This document shows, in pieces, positions 35,049 to 48,200 of a stretch of 64,000 nt of DNA (the first letter of the stretch is position 1; the number at the start of each line of letters is the position of its first letter). The position numbers and the translations under genes were made by a program. Origin of the DNA: Kalaharituber pfeilii (lineage: Eukaryota > Ascomycota > Pezizomycetes > Pezizales > Pezizaceae); the NCBI GenBank assembly GCA_015179045.1, contig WHUZ01000047.1, forward strand, positions 419,179 to 483,178, in the 5' to 3' direction. The notes beneath the pieces were generated by a model, which saw only the letters and a list, made by a program, of their open reading frames with translations, had not been told where the DNA came from and ran no database searches.

Positions 35049-38000
35049 CTAAGCTGTACCGAAAGCGGAAACACGGGCGCCGGCACGATTGATGAGTCCT
35101 TCTGTGATTTTACTCCCGACTGTCAGTTCATCTCCATTACCTACATGTACCTGTGTTAGTGAGAAGTTCGGGGCGAAGGGGGAGATGGAACGTACCATCT
35201 TCCTCATTCCCGTGGTTCAAAGCACTCTCAGTATCATCAACTTCAACGATTTTGGTAGGAACATCGATGTCACCGTACTGCATTGAATTACGATCAGGAG
35301 ACCTGGTAGAGATCATCGACAGAGCTGTAGAGGATCTATGAATGAGGTCGGGGGTAGGTGGAATGGAAGTAACGCCCTCACGAGGGCTTAGCATAACCTC
35401 CTCCTGATTGTCCGCATCATCTTCAATGACAGTGGTGCTTCTTCTCTTAGGTTCAGGTTCCCGTTCATCTTCATGAGCGACGTTACGAGCCAATTGGAGA
35501 TTGTCGACAGCACGTGCACATTGTTCAGAAATATTTCGAATGATGTGAGCAATCGCGTCTGTCTTATCTCGAAGATGACGATCAGCTACATCAGCAATAC
35601 TCATTTGGGAGTACCGTCGAGATGACCTCGCGCTATTGTTGAAGAATCGTGTCTCCATGTCTTCCGACACATCTTCACCCTCCATTGGCTTGCCATCTAT
35701 TGTACTTGCTCGGGACAGATTTGTACTTCGAGAAGGTGCTCGTGATTGAACTGGTGTCTGCTTAGCGGTTGTGACTGTTTGTTCGTCCTCGTCATCATCC
35801 TCCAAATCATCTCCAATATATTGAGAGATTTCTGGAGTGTCGCTAAGTGACTTTACGATATGCTCCATATGATGGGCCTGTCCCTCGATGAGACTCCGAA
35901 GGTGCAGGACTACTCGTTGTGCTTCGTCCCGTTGCCTCAGGATACTCTGATTATGAGCCTGAAGAGCCACAATCTCCTTCTTGTTCTTCTTTCTCTCCCG
36001 CTCAAGCTCCTCGGCAACCTCTTGCTGCATTGCTAGGGCCTCTAAGGCTTCATCACGCTGTTTCTCGGTTCCTGATAGACGCATGGTAAGCCTAGCGCTG
36101 TCATCCTTTTGCTGTTCGATCAAAGCCGTAAGCCGACGATTTTCTCGTTTATGACTCTCGATTTTCGCCTTCAATTCCTGAGCTTCCTTCGTGAGTTGGG
36201 AAGCAAAGGTCTGGAATTTTTCGAATTGTTGCTTCCAACTCTCCAGTTCCTCCACAAGGAAGTTATTGCGTTTGTTGACCTTCTGCAACTCGGTATCCAT
36301 TCGCCCCTTGAGGTTGATGAAATCTTGCCAGGCTTCTGTAGCGTCTCTAGAATATTGATTTCTTTCTCTGACGATTTCGTTCAAATGACGGAGAGACACC
36401 TTAGTCATGAGGGGTTTCTTGACTGCACCTCCAAACACCGCCTTGAGACCGGTGTTGCGACCCTACCAAAATTTGAGCATGTATTTTTGAATTGGGCGAC
36501 GTAAATACTTACCATCTTCTCACAAACATGATCCATCACCGCCATTACGGCGTCCTGATTCCACCACTCAGGGTCTTGAACTCTTTCAACTTCTCCTCGC
36601 ATGACGATAATCTGCCCAGCTGGAACAAGCTTTCCTCCTCCATAAGCCGATCTCAGGTGTTGTGGTACTCCAGTTGGGGCAACATCTCCTTGAAGTGCCT
36701 GTGTTAAACGTTGAATCATCTTATTTCTCTGACCAGGCTTGAGCGCAGTAGGAGGACTAGAAGTCAAAACAAAGTTCCTATCCAAATCTACAACAAGGGC
36801 ATCGCTGGGTGCAGTAAATAAACTACGACACTCAGCAGTGATACCCAAGATGTATGGGCCAGGCTCCTGTACCAAATCTCTCGCGTGACGCGCATGCACT
36901 ACAGGCACATACAAGCCACTCCATTCATACACCCTAGTACAAAACCTCACTGTTTCTGCTGCTACAGTGAGCATAGCAGGATAGTGACTAACAAAGATGA
37001 TTTGACGAGTTGGCGAAAGCGCGGCTTCAATGACACCAACGATATTTGGAATAGATAAGCAGCAAAACAAAGGCCACAAAGAAAACTGTATATATGATTA
37101 GAATCGCCTATTCGAACATATCAGGGAGAGGTTAACTGTATCCACATACATTCTGAAAGCCTGTGGGTGAAGATGGAAATTGGTAGCAAAGCGCGTAGTC
37201 CTTCATGTCGATACGAACCAAGTCATTGAGACGAGGCGCGGGGAAACTCAAAATGCGGGAAACCTCCCTGTAAAACTGTTAGTTGGCAAAGATCCGAAAA
37301 GTCTCAGGGAAACTCACTCGGCATGGAAGAGGTTCGTCGCCTTGTTCCAATGAATCCACATCCCTCGCAAGTAATCACCCAATAAGTTGAACAATGGGTA
37401 TCGAGAAAGGAAACTCAAGCAGTATGGTATCCAGTATGTCTCATCTGGAACATCATGATAATCGGGCTCGCTTCGCTTCCTGAGGTCTCGGATCGTCTCG
37501 GCCCTCTTCTCATCAGCTCTCGACCAAACCCGAAGCGCAATCCCATAAAGCGTATGGGAAGAATCCTGCTGCAGAACAAAAGTATGATGCACACAATGTG
37601 GTTGTGTTCTCCCCGTGCAGATCTCGACATCATGTGGGAAACAAGCCTGAATAAGTGACGTTAGATATTGATTTAACTCGTGATGCAAAGGACACTTACA
37701 CGCATTGCCGCATGTAGGGCTCTGGCAATCTCGTTATCCTGCTCGATTCTTGGGCTGCTTCCAAGGATCTCGGGTAACCAAAACTGATTGACGGCGCCCT
37801 TCATGTGTGTAATTTTGCCTTGCGGTGGTGGCGGAGCCTTCACCCACTGGGAAGGTTCGCGTCCAACGCCGCACACCATGTAGGCGTGGGTCAACGTTTT
37901 TGGTGTCCTCTGTGACATTTTGACGTTAAGAGTTGCGGGAATCGGCTGGGTTATTCGGCTGTGAAGAGACGATGTTCGACTCGGAATTGGTAACGGATTA

Positions 38001-38077
38001 TCGTTGGTTTCTCCTCTAGTGGCTGGTCTGTCCCCAGTTTTCGGCCGGATGAAGGAAGGGTTAGGCGAAAGAGACAT
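35049..38077 (-). CDS. DENN (AEX-3) domain protein, candidate Rab exchange factor
   Basis: DENN-domain proteins generally activate Rab GTPases by nucleotide exchange. Proposed exons are 37700-38077, 37318-37646, 37150-37267, 36513-37085, 35196-36462 and 35049-35140, joining in frame to 918 residues. The N-terminal 55 residues are disordered. The uDENN part follows, with the family-typical CFPHDVEICTG, LQQDSSHTLYGIALRVWSR and PYCLSFLSRYPLF. The cDENN core shows FSLWPLFCCLSIPNIVGVIEAAL, QIIFVSHYPAML, EWSGLYVPVV and PYILGI. Residues from about 470 to 690 form a long coiled coil (NEIVRERNQYSRDATEAWQDF onward), and the tail is acidic and Ser/Thr-rich. The last intron was placed at 35141-35195 so that the final exon encodes GDELTVGSKITEGLINRAGA; reading through would stop three codons after the previous exon. 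The target Rab is unknown. It is head-to-head with a TBC RabGAP gene. Confidence 0.88.
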
Positions 38078-41000
38078 TATAGCAAAAATAAAAAAATCAA
38101 ATGAAAAAAGACAACTTCAGTGGGTATCAATCTTCAGTACTTTTTCTCTTTTTTCCCCGCTCAAAAAACACCTTCCAGGAAACAATTGCGAACTCAAGGT
38201 CCCTCTGGGAGAGAATGGGTTCGAGAACCCAAGAAACGTAACGAGCTAAGGACAGTAAGAAAACCCAGCACGACAAAACTTGTCGAAGCCAACTTCAGAT
38301 ACTGCAGATGAAGTGCCAGACACACGAAGTGGCCAGGACAATCACTGGATCGCGAGGGGGATGAAAGAGAGACGACGGTGAGAGGGGGCGATAGGCAAAA
38401 GAAGAGGGAAAGGGAGGAGCGGGAGACCTCGACCGCGTATTTTAGTCACGGTAGGCTGTTAGGTGCAACCGGGAGCAGCCTGCTCTGGTAACCTACTGGA
38501 AGTGAAGTTGGGGGGGGGGAGGGGGAATGGCCTGTGCAATTGGACTCGCTTCAGCGGGCCAGGCCAGGCAGCGGCATGGGGGCTCGCCCCTTGGGCCTCC
38601 AAAGCAAGAAACAGGCAATGGCACTCCTCTACCGTTCTCCATATCGCGATACGTTTTCCAACAGGCCAGGATGAGGACATCCTCTCCGAAGCTTTATGGC
38701 GCCCCTCAGACCCCTTTTTCGCACGGTACCCTTCCCATGTGCAGCTGCCTCCCTGCTGCACAGCTAACGTGCCGTAGGATCATGCATGCAGAATGCATCA
38801 TGCTGCTTCGATCCTTAGTGCCTCCATATTAAGCCTAAGGAGGCCCAGGGTATCAGAGTGGAGGAAAGCAGAGTCTGGGTGTGTTTCATCCACCGCTAGA
38901 CCTTCCCAGCAATGGACCAATCAGCAGCCAAATTCAGACGTTTGGGTGCTAAAACAACAAGAGAACCCAGGCTGAAATGAAGGGAGCCGTGGAAAGTTTA
39001 ACCCTGTTTTTGTGTCTAACTGCGATGAGTTTGAGACTAACTACGATGATCGCTAGAAAAAAGGCAATTCAACCAGTTAGGCAGCCCCGCTCCAATACAT
39101 AGCCGTGACCAAGTAACTGGGCAATGAAGTATCAGTACAATTCTTTGCAAGAAATTGGATATTTTCGGCGCTGTACGAAAATGTGGTTTTCGTTGTAGAA
39201 ATTTATTTAGTCGTGCGTGCGCATAACCATCGGATAGAATGGTCAAGAAAATTTTATGGTGTGAATGTTCGTTCTCTCTCACAACCTCCCCGACAGTAAA
39301 ATAATGGTTGCTCGACGCTTTGACAACCCAACAACTTTCTCGGGTATCAAATTACCGTGTTCTAACTCAAGTCAGAAGCCAATCTTATGCTGTAATGCAG
39401 GTTCCTGAACAATCCCAGTCTGTGTTCGGCGCCACGAAGTCAGTACCATTGCTCTGGAAATCAGCAATCGTTCGTGGTTGTCAAGGAAACAAACTAGAAC
39501 AAAGTGCAGAGTCGCTGCATTTTAGTGTGCCTATATCACTGACCGTAAGATGCCACCTATTCACATCAAAATTTCAAATTCTAAATAATTCGGTGCATCT
39601 CACCAGTATTAAAAAAATGGATGACTCAAAACTTTATGTGGACTATATACTACTATAATGTATCTTGTGACTTGTAGAATGTAAAGTTTAGAGTAAAGTG
39701 CTTGATAGATAGTGTGAAAAGGTAAATGGGCGCAGAGGCCAGGTGCCTAGGCATCTTCAGATTATCAGTCTATGGTTACCGTTGGAAAGAAAACATCTTT
39801 CCTGACCTGGCATGGTGTCCTACGATAAATAAGCTACTCGGCAAACCTTATTCTTTCCAATAACATGCATTGCTCTAACAGTGATATAACTCCAGACGAA
39901 ATAGGGATATTGTCTATGATACTCATGAGATTTCATTAGGAAGATGCTGCGCGCGAGGGACGAGCGAAAATGGGTCCCACTCATTTGCTGATTGACGTAC
40001 CGTACCATGTATTTCATATCGCCAATCACGGTTGCCATGGTAACTACCGCCCATATAATGCATTTGGCCAACCACCTTGTATTATTTCTAGGCCCAAAAA
40101 GCTCACTGCAACGTTGAGGGAGTTGTCTGGTGAAGTGCTTAAGTTCTCCAGAAATATCTGTAAACCCATGGATATGGGCCAAGGCTGAAACATAGGTGGC
40201 CGTGGAAAAAGCGTTGAAAGCTTAACTGCAGAGCGCTCTGACGTTCTCTAGTGTTCTGAGGGAGACGTTTGAACGACTAGACAGGCTAGTGTTAGGCTAC
40301 TGTCAGCCTGAAGCGGCAAGCGCTGACCTTGCTTTTCTATGACCGAAGGATGGCTTTATGGAAGCCTTGTGAATATATGGAGGGTGATTGAGTTGATTGC
40401 TTTAGAAGTTAGGATGCATCTTTGAAAGTTCAAGTTAGTTTGGTATTGGGGTGTATCATGGAAGCCGCATAGCTTTGGCCTAGTGGAGGTTTGAGACTGG
40501 CGGTTGAGAGACGGTGTCTTTATTATTTCTTGGCAGCACACCGTCTCTTCGGCTGGGTACCGGATCAAGGTGCATTTACAGTGTTACGACCTAGCCTCAT
40601 GATCACCACCCATTCTCACAATACGACCAAGTATAGATAAGTTCGTCCGGTTGTAGGTTGGTTGGTTTTTGGGAAACCACAGCAATTTGCTCCATGTTGC
40701 AGTAAGTTGTCATGTGCTGAGAAGTTAACTTGTATCGCTCAATTCATATCCAGTTCAGGCCAAAATATTCATCTTCATGGCATAATAGCGAGAGCCAATG
40801 CGGTGTGGTGGTTTGGCATGCTACAAATAATGGGGATGAGACGGTGGCGTGGCTAGTGAGACTTGCCACGTGACGGCGAGCTGTGTGAAGATTTTCACGA
40901 TGCCAACACGACTACCTGTATTACCACGGTGTGACCTCTCGACAGTCACTTGACTGTGACTCCCTTCACGTCCAAGATTGCTTTACAAGCTCGCAGCCAC

Positions 41001-41759
41001 GTGGGAACCCTGAAGAAATCCATAGAGAAGTGCAGGATATGCGGAGCGTATGATAGTCTGGTGGCATTTCCGGTACCCCGTACAGGCATGTGTGGCAGCT
41101 AGCATGCGAGCGCATCTCCGGGAGCAGTGGCAGGAGCAAGGCGGGCTGTGGCGCGTGGTATGCGAGCTACATAGCATTGCCCTGTGGCTACCAGACAATG
41201 CCGGTACACCAGGCTACCTAACCTCATCATACAGGCGTCAGCGTGCAGCACGCCAACGCCAATGCCCACGCCAACGCCAGGGTACGCTGTCGAGCGCACA
41301 CAGCAGTGCAGTGCAGTGCAGTGCAGCGCAGCCCTCAGCAGCTCCACAAACTGCTCGCATCAGAGACACCTGCAAACTGCTCTGCGTGCTGCAGAAACAG
41401 CCAATACGAGCCAGGAACCGCCCCCCTCAAGAGCCCCCCCTCCCCCCCCCAAGGAAATCCGCAAACCCCACATCCTCGCTTATCCCCCCCACCCCACCCC
41501 GCCCCTCTTCAGTCGCGAGCGCCTCGTATGTCCTTTGTCCCGTCATTCTCTGGTAAACATCAGCAATTCACTATAAACAGTCAGATCAAGAGCCGTTACC
41601 ACATTAGGGTGCATTCACTGCGGCGATCACTGCAAGCGAGACGGCTCAAGTGACGTCCGCATTCAGCACAATACAGCTTATAAGTGCTCTGCAGCGTTTA
41701 TCTTCGTCGTCGCTATCAACTGCTGTGATTACGCGGTGTATGGGGAGGAATAGAGTGGC
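38078..41759. other. 3.7 kb divergent region between DENN and TBC genes
   Basis: This is the shared upstream space of the two trafficking genes. A GC-rich stretch lies around 38480-38600 with a G run near 38511. An X-box-like palindrome is at 40031-40044. A GC-rich block from about 41060 to 41530 contains a (GCAGT)n run at about 41311-41333 and C runs near 41440-41500, probably the TBC-gene promoter or leader. Open frames at 39308-39658 and 39820-40182 have no family resemblance. No gene is supported. Confidence 0.6.
40031..40044. promoter_or_regulatory. X-box-like RFX-factor site
   Basis: GTTGCCATGGTAAC fits the RFX consensus GTNRCC-N(0-3)-RGYAAC and is nearly palindromic. RFX-family repressors (Crt1 type) occur in ascomycetes. 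The site lies about 2 kb from either flanking start codon, so a role there is only a possibility. Confidence 0.4.
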
Positions 41760-44700
41760 ATGGAAACTTCAAGCGTGGTGACAGCGGGGGCTTCCTACGC
41801 GGATAGCGAGATTGAACACTCTTCCGATTATTCGTCTGATAGCATAACAACGTCCAAACTAAGAGCTTATGTCACTCCTTCCATTATCGAAGCTTTCGAA
41901 TCTCATGGGTCCGGTGGGAGTCTACCAGAGATTGAAGGGCAGAATGATTCCTTAACAGGAGGCAGCCCGGTGGGTAACCGGGAATCAACTCAGTCACCGT
42001 CTCATTCAGCTTCGCCTCTGCTGAAACAACTGTCAGTGCCGCCGCCTCGGTCGGATCGTATGAAGACACTTGTTTCTCCTTCTCCTGAGCGATATGGGTC
42101 ATCGGACGATTACAGAGCTGCACTCTTTGACGACCATGTTGCCGTTTCCTATGTGCCAGGAAGTTTGCATTTGGCGCCGGACGATGCTATACAAAAAATT
42201 ATTGATAGGCTTGGTGCTATTCGCCTGATCCGCCAGCTGGCTGAAGACCTTGCCCATCGAGATCGGGAACTGGTGTTATTCAGGCTGAAAGCGGAAGAGA
42301 GGGAAAGAACTCTAAAGAAAATGCTTGTCGACGTGGAGGTTTCCAATGCCGATATCGAAAGGCGGCTTGCTACTTGCCTGAACAAACCGCTGTCGACTGA
42401 CATATCGGACCGAAATGGAGACAGCTACACTGACAGCATAAATGACTTGATGCATCAAGCCCTGAATGAGGAGGACACGTTTAGTGTAGTAGATAGTGCC
42501 TCCATTTCCACGAACTTTGATGATGACCCGAGTGACTACAATCATCTCATCACTCCGAAGGCCACAGTCCGCGTGCATGGAAAGGCTGTACCTACAGACG
42601 ATTGTTCCGTCAAATCAACTGAAAGTCAAAAGTCATCTAAGCTACGTGGATGGAAAGATTATTTTTGGGGCTCAAGGCCTGAAACAGCTGCGGAGACGGC
42701 AAGTAATGAGCGGCAGTCCTCGGTGAGCAGCACAATGAGCAAAAGGAAGAGTCCCCAGAATGATATGTTTCTGATTGCTAGCCATGATGATACCACTTCG
42801 CTCAAGCGAACTGCTTCTCATTCTCCAGTCATGTCGACGCGGCCAAAGCGGGGTGAAGATTATGGAAACCCAACGAGCGGACGTAGCGGATTGCAGTTTT
42901 CATCAAGTCTGGCTTTCCACCAAAATAGCAATATTGGCGATGCGGAAAATACGAACCAGTTCAAAGCTATCGCGATGGCTGCTGAATCACCGTCCGAGTA
43001 TTCATCGGCAACGCTTGTACGGAAGAACAACTCGGACAAAGCTGCATCTCTTGCTCTTAAGTTGGTTGCTGACGCAAAGTCACTTACGCAATACGGATAT
43101 ACGGTGCCGTCTACCCCAACTTCACCAATTAGCACGAGGGCAATGGCGATGAATTCCGCAGCCGATACTCGTACAGGCGGGGTACGGGATGACCTACAAC
43201 GCATCATTGCTCGAAATACTGCGAAGCAGAATAATCTACCACGGGCGAGAACTACTTCGATATCGTCTGTCAGTAGCACCAAAGCTGGCAATCATGGCAG
43301 TAGTTGGATCCCAAGCACTATCAAGGATCGCGCTGCTGGTGTTGTTCCGATTGTTCAAAGCTCGACCCCCCCTGATGACAGTTTTGGTCCAGTGGAGATG
43401 GATACCATTGTTCCACATGCTGTTCAACCTCCGCCTTTGCTCCAGTCGTGGAATGATCATTACCCTGCGGACTATTTGACAGACCGGTTTGGTTTTATCT
43501 ATGACAAGCGGACAAGATCTAATTCTACTACCGACAGGGCAGAAGCCGGTGAAGTTAGCCAAACTAGCTCAGATATGGCTTCTGAGATTTTGGAGCAGTC
43601 CACGATTGTTTCTGGCGGAGCATCTGTACTTGCCGAAGGGACAAAAAGCCCTCAGCGTGCACAAGCCTCTCTTATGGAAAGGATAACTCGCCCTTCTGCC
43701 AGTACATTGATTCCAAGTGCACCCCCTAAAGTTCTGTCAGAGGTCCCAATCGCTCTACGGACGAAATCTGGTACTAGTACCACAGAAGAGAGTACTGTGA
43801 GATACTTGCTGAGCCAGCTCAGTGACATGCATGACTCCCTTCAACGGGACAGAAGTATCAAGTGGAACGAATTTCTTAAGAAAGTGAGGGCAGAAAGAAG
43901 GAGAGGGGAGACGGAGGAAAAGGGAATGCCAGAGGTTCTTATGGCGGACGGTGAATTGATAGGTGTATCAACACTTGGAAACTCCGGAAAAGGGGGAAAA
44001 CAAAAGTGGAAAGAATTTAGACGCCTGGTTTTAGGCGGTATTCCAGTGTCCTACCGGTGGAAGGTATATTTATACAAAAAGTTGATAGGAAACACCATCT
44101 TCTGGTGCTAACATATTGCCATGCAGGTATGGGCTGAATGTAGTGGGGCTTGCGCATTACGAGTTCCTGGATACTATGACGAACTTCTCCAGGGCGGCGA
44201 TGACGATCCACTTATCATGTCACAAATCAATATGGATATCAATCGAACCTTAACGAATAATATTTTCTTCCGCAAAGGGCCTGGGGTTCAGAAACTGAAA
44301 CAAGTTCTAACTGCATATTCACGGAGGAATCCTATTGTGGGATATTGCCAGGGGATGAACATGATTGCTGCATCTCTCCTTCTTATTATGCCCACGGAGG
44401 AGGATGCATTTTGGGTTCTTGTCAGCATCGTTGAGAATATATTACCCAAAACGTACTTTGAACAAAGTCTCTTGGCCTCTAGAGCCGACCAAACAGTAGG
44501 TAATAGGAAACCATCGGTGCAGGTTAGGTGATTAATGCTTTTATAGGTGCTTAAATTGTACGTCAAGGAGGTTTTACCACAGCTGGATGCTCATCTACGA
44601 AAACTCGGCGTTGAATTAGAGGCGCTTACATTTCAGTGGTTCTTGAGTGTTTTCACAGATTGTCTAGCTGGAGAGGTTTGTAACAACATTCCCTGTTTCA

Positions 44701-45240
44701 TCCCTACTTTGGCTAAGATCGATTTAGGCTTTATTTCGAGTATGGGATGTACTGCTATGTATCGACGGCAGCACATTCCTATTCCAAACTGCTCTAGCAC
44801 TATTACGCTTGAACGAAAGGGCGTTATTACAATGCAATACTGCGGCAGCAGTATACTCATACCTCAATTCCAACATGACGCACCAAGGAATCAGCATCGA
44901 TGGTTTAATCCAAGCTAGTGACGCCCTTAGAAGTCAGGTTAAGCGGGTGGATGTCGAGATGAGGAGGGAACTCGCTATAAAGAGGGAATTATCATTGAAC
45001 AGTGGCAAAGCATCCACCTACGCGGGGAGCGTCAAGAGTAACAGGAGTAATCAGAAGGGCACCAACGAAAACGGCGCAAAGGGAGGAGAGCCAGACAGGC
45101 AAAATGCACGGAGAGATCCAGTCGATGTCGGGGATGTGATGGAAGGAGAATCCGGAGTTGCTCAACCAGGTCCAAGTCAGAACCATAATCAAATTGTACG
45201 AAACTCTACACCATCACCGCCTGCAGCCCCATGGTTGTAG
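41760..45240 (+). CDS. TBC-domain Rab GTPase-activating protein
   Basis: The protein would speed GTP hydrolysis by a Rab GTPase in vesicle traffic. Exons 41760-44063, 44127-44495, 44547-44675 and 44728-45240 give 1104 residues. About 740 N-terminal residues are mostly disordered and Ser/Thr-rich, with one charged coiled-coil-like segment (HRDRELVLFRLKAEERERTL, near residues 170-200). The TBC domain begins at about residue 745. It carries WKEFRRLVLGGIPVSYRWKVW, the arginine-finger motif INMDINRT, the glutamine-finger motif VGYCQGMNMIAASLL, EDAFWVL and ALTFQWFLSVF. The closing segment is ALFRVWDVLLCIDGSTFLFQ. Both catalytic residues are present, so it should be active. It resembles the Gyp2/Mdr1-like TBC group, but I cannot assign an ortholog. 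It is head-to-head with the DENN-domain gene. Confidence 0.91.
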
Positions 45241-48200
45241 GAGCAGGAGAGTTCTTGCATCTGAGCATATCAAAATTATCCATTATACTCGTTGTATAAT
45301 TCACGATATTACGACATATACGAAACCCCATGCAAGAAGCAATATCATGTTGACATGACATTTTCACATTTGCACATTGCGCAAACAACCTTTTTTTTTT
45401 TTTTTTTTTTTTTTTCTTTTAACTGATCTCATTGGCGGGCGTTTTGGTGGGATTTTAAATTGACACTTTTATCTTGTATGCTGTTATTTGGGTCTATTGG
45501 TAATGATGTGGGTTCTTATTTTCTTTGCTGAGGCTAGAGGCTTGGATCCATGTTGGTTTTCTCTTACAACGAATTGTACAATTGTCATTCATACCGTTGA
45601 TCGCTTTGTGCGATGATAGAAATATGAACATACTGGTTTGTAAAAAGGGTTGTAGGGCAATGGGGGTTTTTGCATATAAGTGCTTAAGATCATCGTTCGT
45701 TTATATTCATCATTTATACCTTCTAGCATAGATCAATATCCATTTCCTTTGTGCGTTTTTTGCAAACTTGCTCGCATCTGATTAACATTAATATGGATTA
45801 CATAAATATTGCCGGCTGGGAACGGGAATAATTAATATGTGGATCTGCCACTGTGTACCTCGGGCGTATAGCATGAAATCTTGGATATGTAGAGTGCAGT
45901 ACAGTAAATGTTCCATTTGGAATATATATAAAGGAATGGCAGGATTTAAGTACAGTAGAGCACCTAGTTTTAACTGCTGTATCATTGGCAAGGGGGGATT
46001 CGTAGGGCTAAAAGCAGCCGCGTAAAACAATATCGATTTCTGATTTCTAATGTGGCGATGCAAAAATTGTGCAAATGGTGAGGATGTTAGTCTCATTCCA
46101 GAAAGTGTTGCTCTTACTACCCCAGTAAACACGTGCTGTGTGATATGTCAGCAGAGATTGTTTACGTGGACAGGTAGGGGGCAGGTGGTCTCGAAAGCCA
46201 ACCTGGGGGGCAAGGGAGAAAGGGCGGAGCGGGAATGAGGCCATGAGCCATTTTAAACAAGATGCAACCGTCCCCGATACGAGATCTCCGCACTCCAGGA
46301 TCGTACTCTACATGTCCAGCCAATCACCCCTTCCCGAAGCAGGTAGCCAGGAAACGGCGTGGTGATTTTGATTCCGCAACATAACGCAATAGGTACTGAT
46401 GTATTCCGTGGATCACAAGCACAAACGTATTCTGTACTCTAGCTCGATACTTTGTGCTTGCTAGTAGTCCCGCACGGTTGCAGATGTTTGTTTGGTCCTG
46501 TTTTTCTGCGAGTGATATAGCATAGAAGCTTGGAGCTAGATGTCGAGGACCTTGTGGTGCGCGAGCACTCGATTCGAGATCGGCTCATGCGAGACAGGGC
46601 AGAGGCTGAGTTGTAATATTGATGATTCTATATTAACTTGAATAGCTTTGGGAGCGCAAACGCAGACTGCTCTGGGAGAACCGTACCGTATTACATGATT
46701 GAGCATTTGGTTGTTTCGGGGCCCGAAACATCCAGACAAATCCTATGTTGTAATAATTTGAGCTGTCATGAAACTTCAATCATGTGTGACAACAACTCGG
46801 AGGGCACTTATGCCTGGCATCTTGTCTCGGCACCGTTGAAATCGTCCTGCTAGCACGATGGTGAAAACTGCAATGTATTCAGCACATTACCTACTGAGTA
46901 TAAGGATTCTTTTCTATCTTGGCAGTGCCTGCCAATACTTCCAAGTGGGTGGAAGCATGTTGGTGAATATATTTGACAAGCAATTGCTCTATGATACTTC
47001 CCAAGAAAGTGAAGAGAGCAGCTAGCCTGGTTACGTTCAAATCCTGTCGTCCCCACCGCCTTGCTGTGAATACTAAGCTCTAGAGCTAGCAATAGTGAAG
47101 ATAACTACAGTTTCTCTCGCTATACTGGATCTGTAAAATCTGGCTCTTTTCGTCCGGTGTAGCAAGGTTCCGTCATAAAACGAAATGCTTGGCATATGGT
47201 GCTGGAACTTGCTACCGATCATTAATCTTCTTTGGTTAGTATTAGGTCTTGTGCTCTAACTTAATAGGCACATTTTCGCCTTGGCGTTTGCAGCTTGGCA
47301 GTTTTTCCCCATACATGTAAGAATGGCCCTAAGTTTGGCACTCATAAGCTCCACCAATCTTTTCTCAAATTAAAAATGGATGCCATACATTTGTTCAGCG
47401 CTCGAAAAGGAACAAATCTATGATAATCATTGAAATCAGAGTTGATTTGGTGGAGCTGATCGGGTTGGAAAATTTCGGTGGGTGGATATGCCCGCTTTTA
47501 ACTTCCGGCACCATAGGGATGGACAGCAAAAATAATGGAAATTGCCTAATTTGGAATCGGATCGACAATGACAACCTAATTTAAATATGTATAAGTATTA
47601 GTGTATCCGGGACACCAAATATTATTTGTATGGAGACAGGGGGTAAGTGCCTGACAATTCCTGTCCGGTCCGGTATTCTTAGTGTATCCAGTATAGCAAG
47701 AGGGTTTTTGTATGGGAACGGAATGTAGAAGCCTGAGAGCATCCGGGAAAACTGTAGTTAGTATAAAAATAGTTGTCTAGAATCTGAAATCTAGGACAGT
47801 GGAAGGTAATATGCTTGTTGTTCCCGTGCCCAGACTATGATGCCTGTATGCAGTTGCTTCAGGCGAAAATATTAGATCTAGAATTAAGACGTTCTTCTGC
47901 TTGCTATCAAATGCAATCATTACGACAAATGCCGTTGCTTTTGAACCAAAGCATGACACACGGTCCATTGATTCAGTTACAACCAATCAAACATCATTTA
48001 TAGTCAGGTTGGGTATACTCAGTCATTAAGATTAGTGCCTGCATTGGGGGTTATAGGCCATCTCGGATTTTCAAAGCTCTCTGGGATATATATGCGCAGA
48101 TATATGTAACATGTTATTGCTCATAGTTATGTCGTAATGCTGTCATGAGCATCTGGTATTGGATAAAGATGTAAGTGGAGAAAATATTAAGGCTTCAGAA

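Noticed and set aside
47032..47058. tRNA-like T-arm/acceptor stretch (GTTCAAATCC followed by TGTCGTCCCCACC)
   Set aside because: No complementary 5' acceptor strand, D-arm or A-box was found in the 100 bp upstream.
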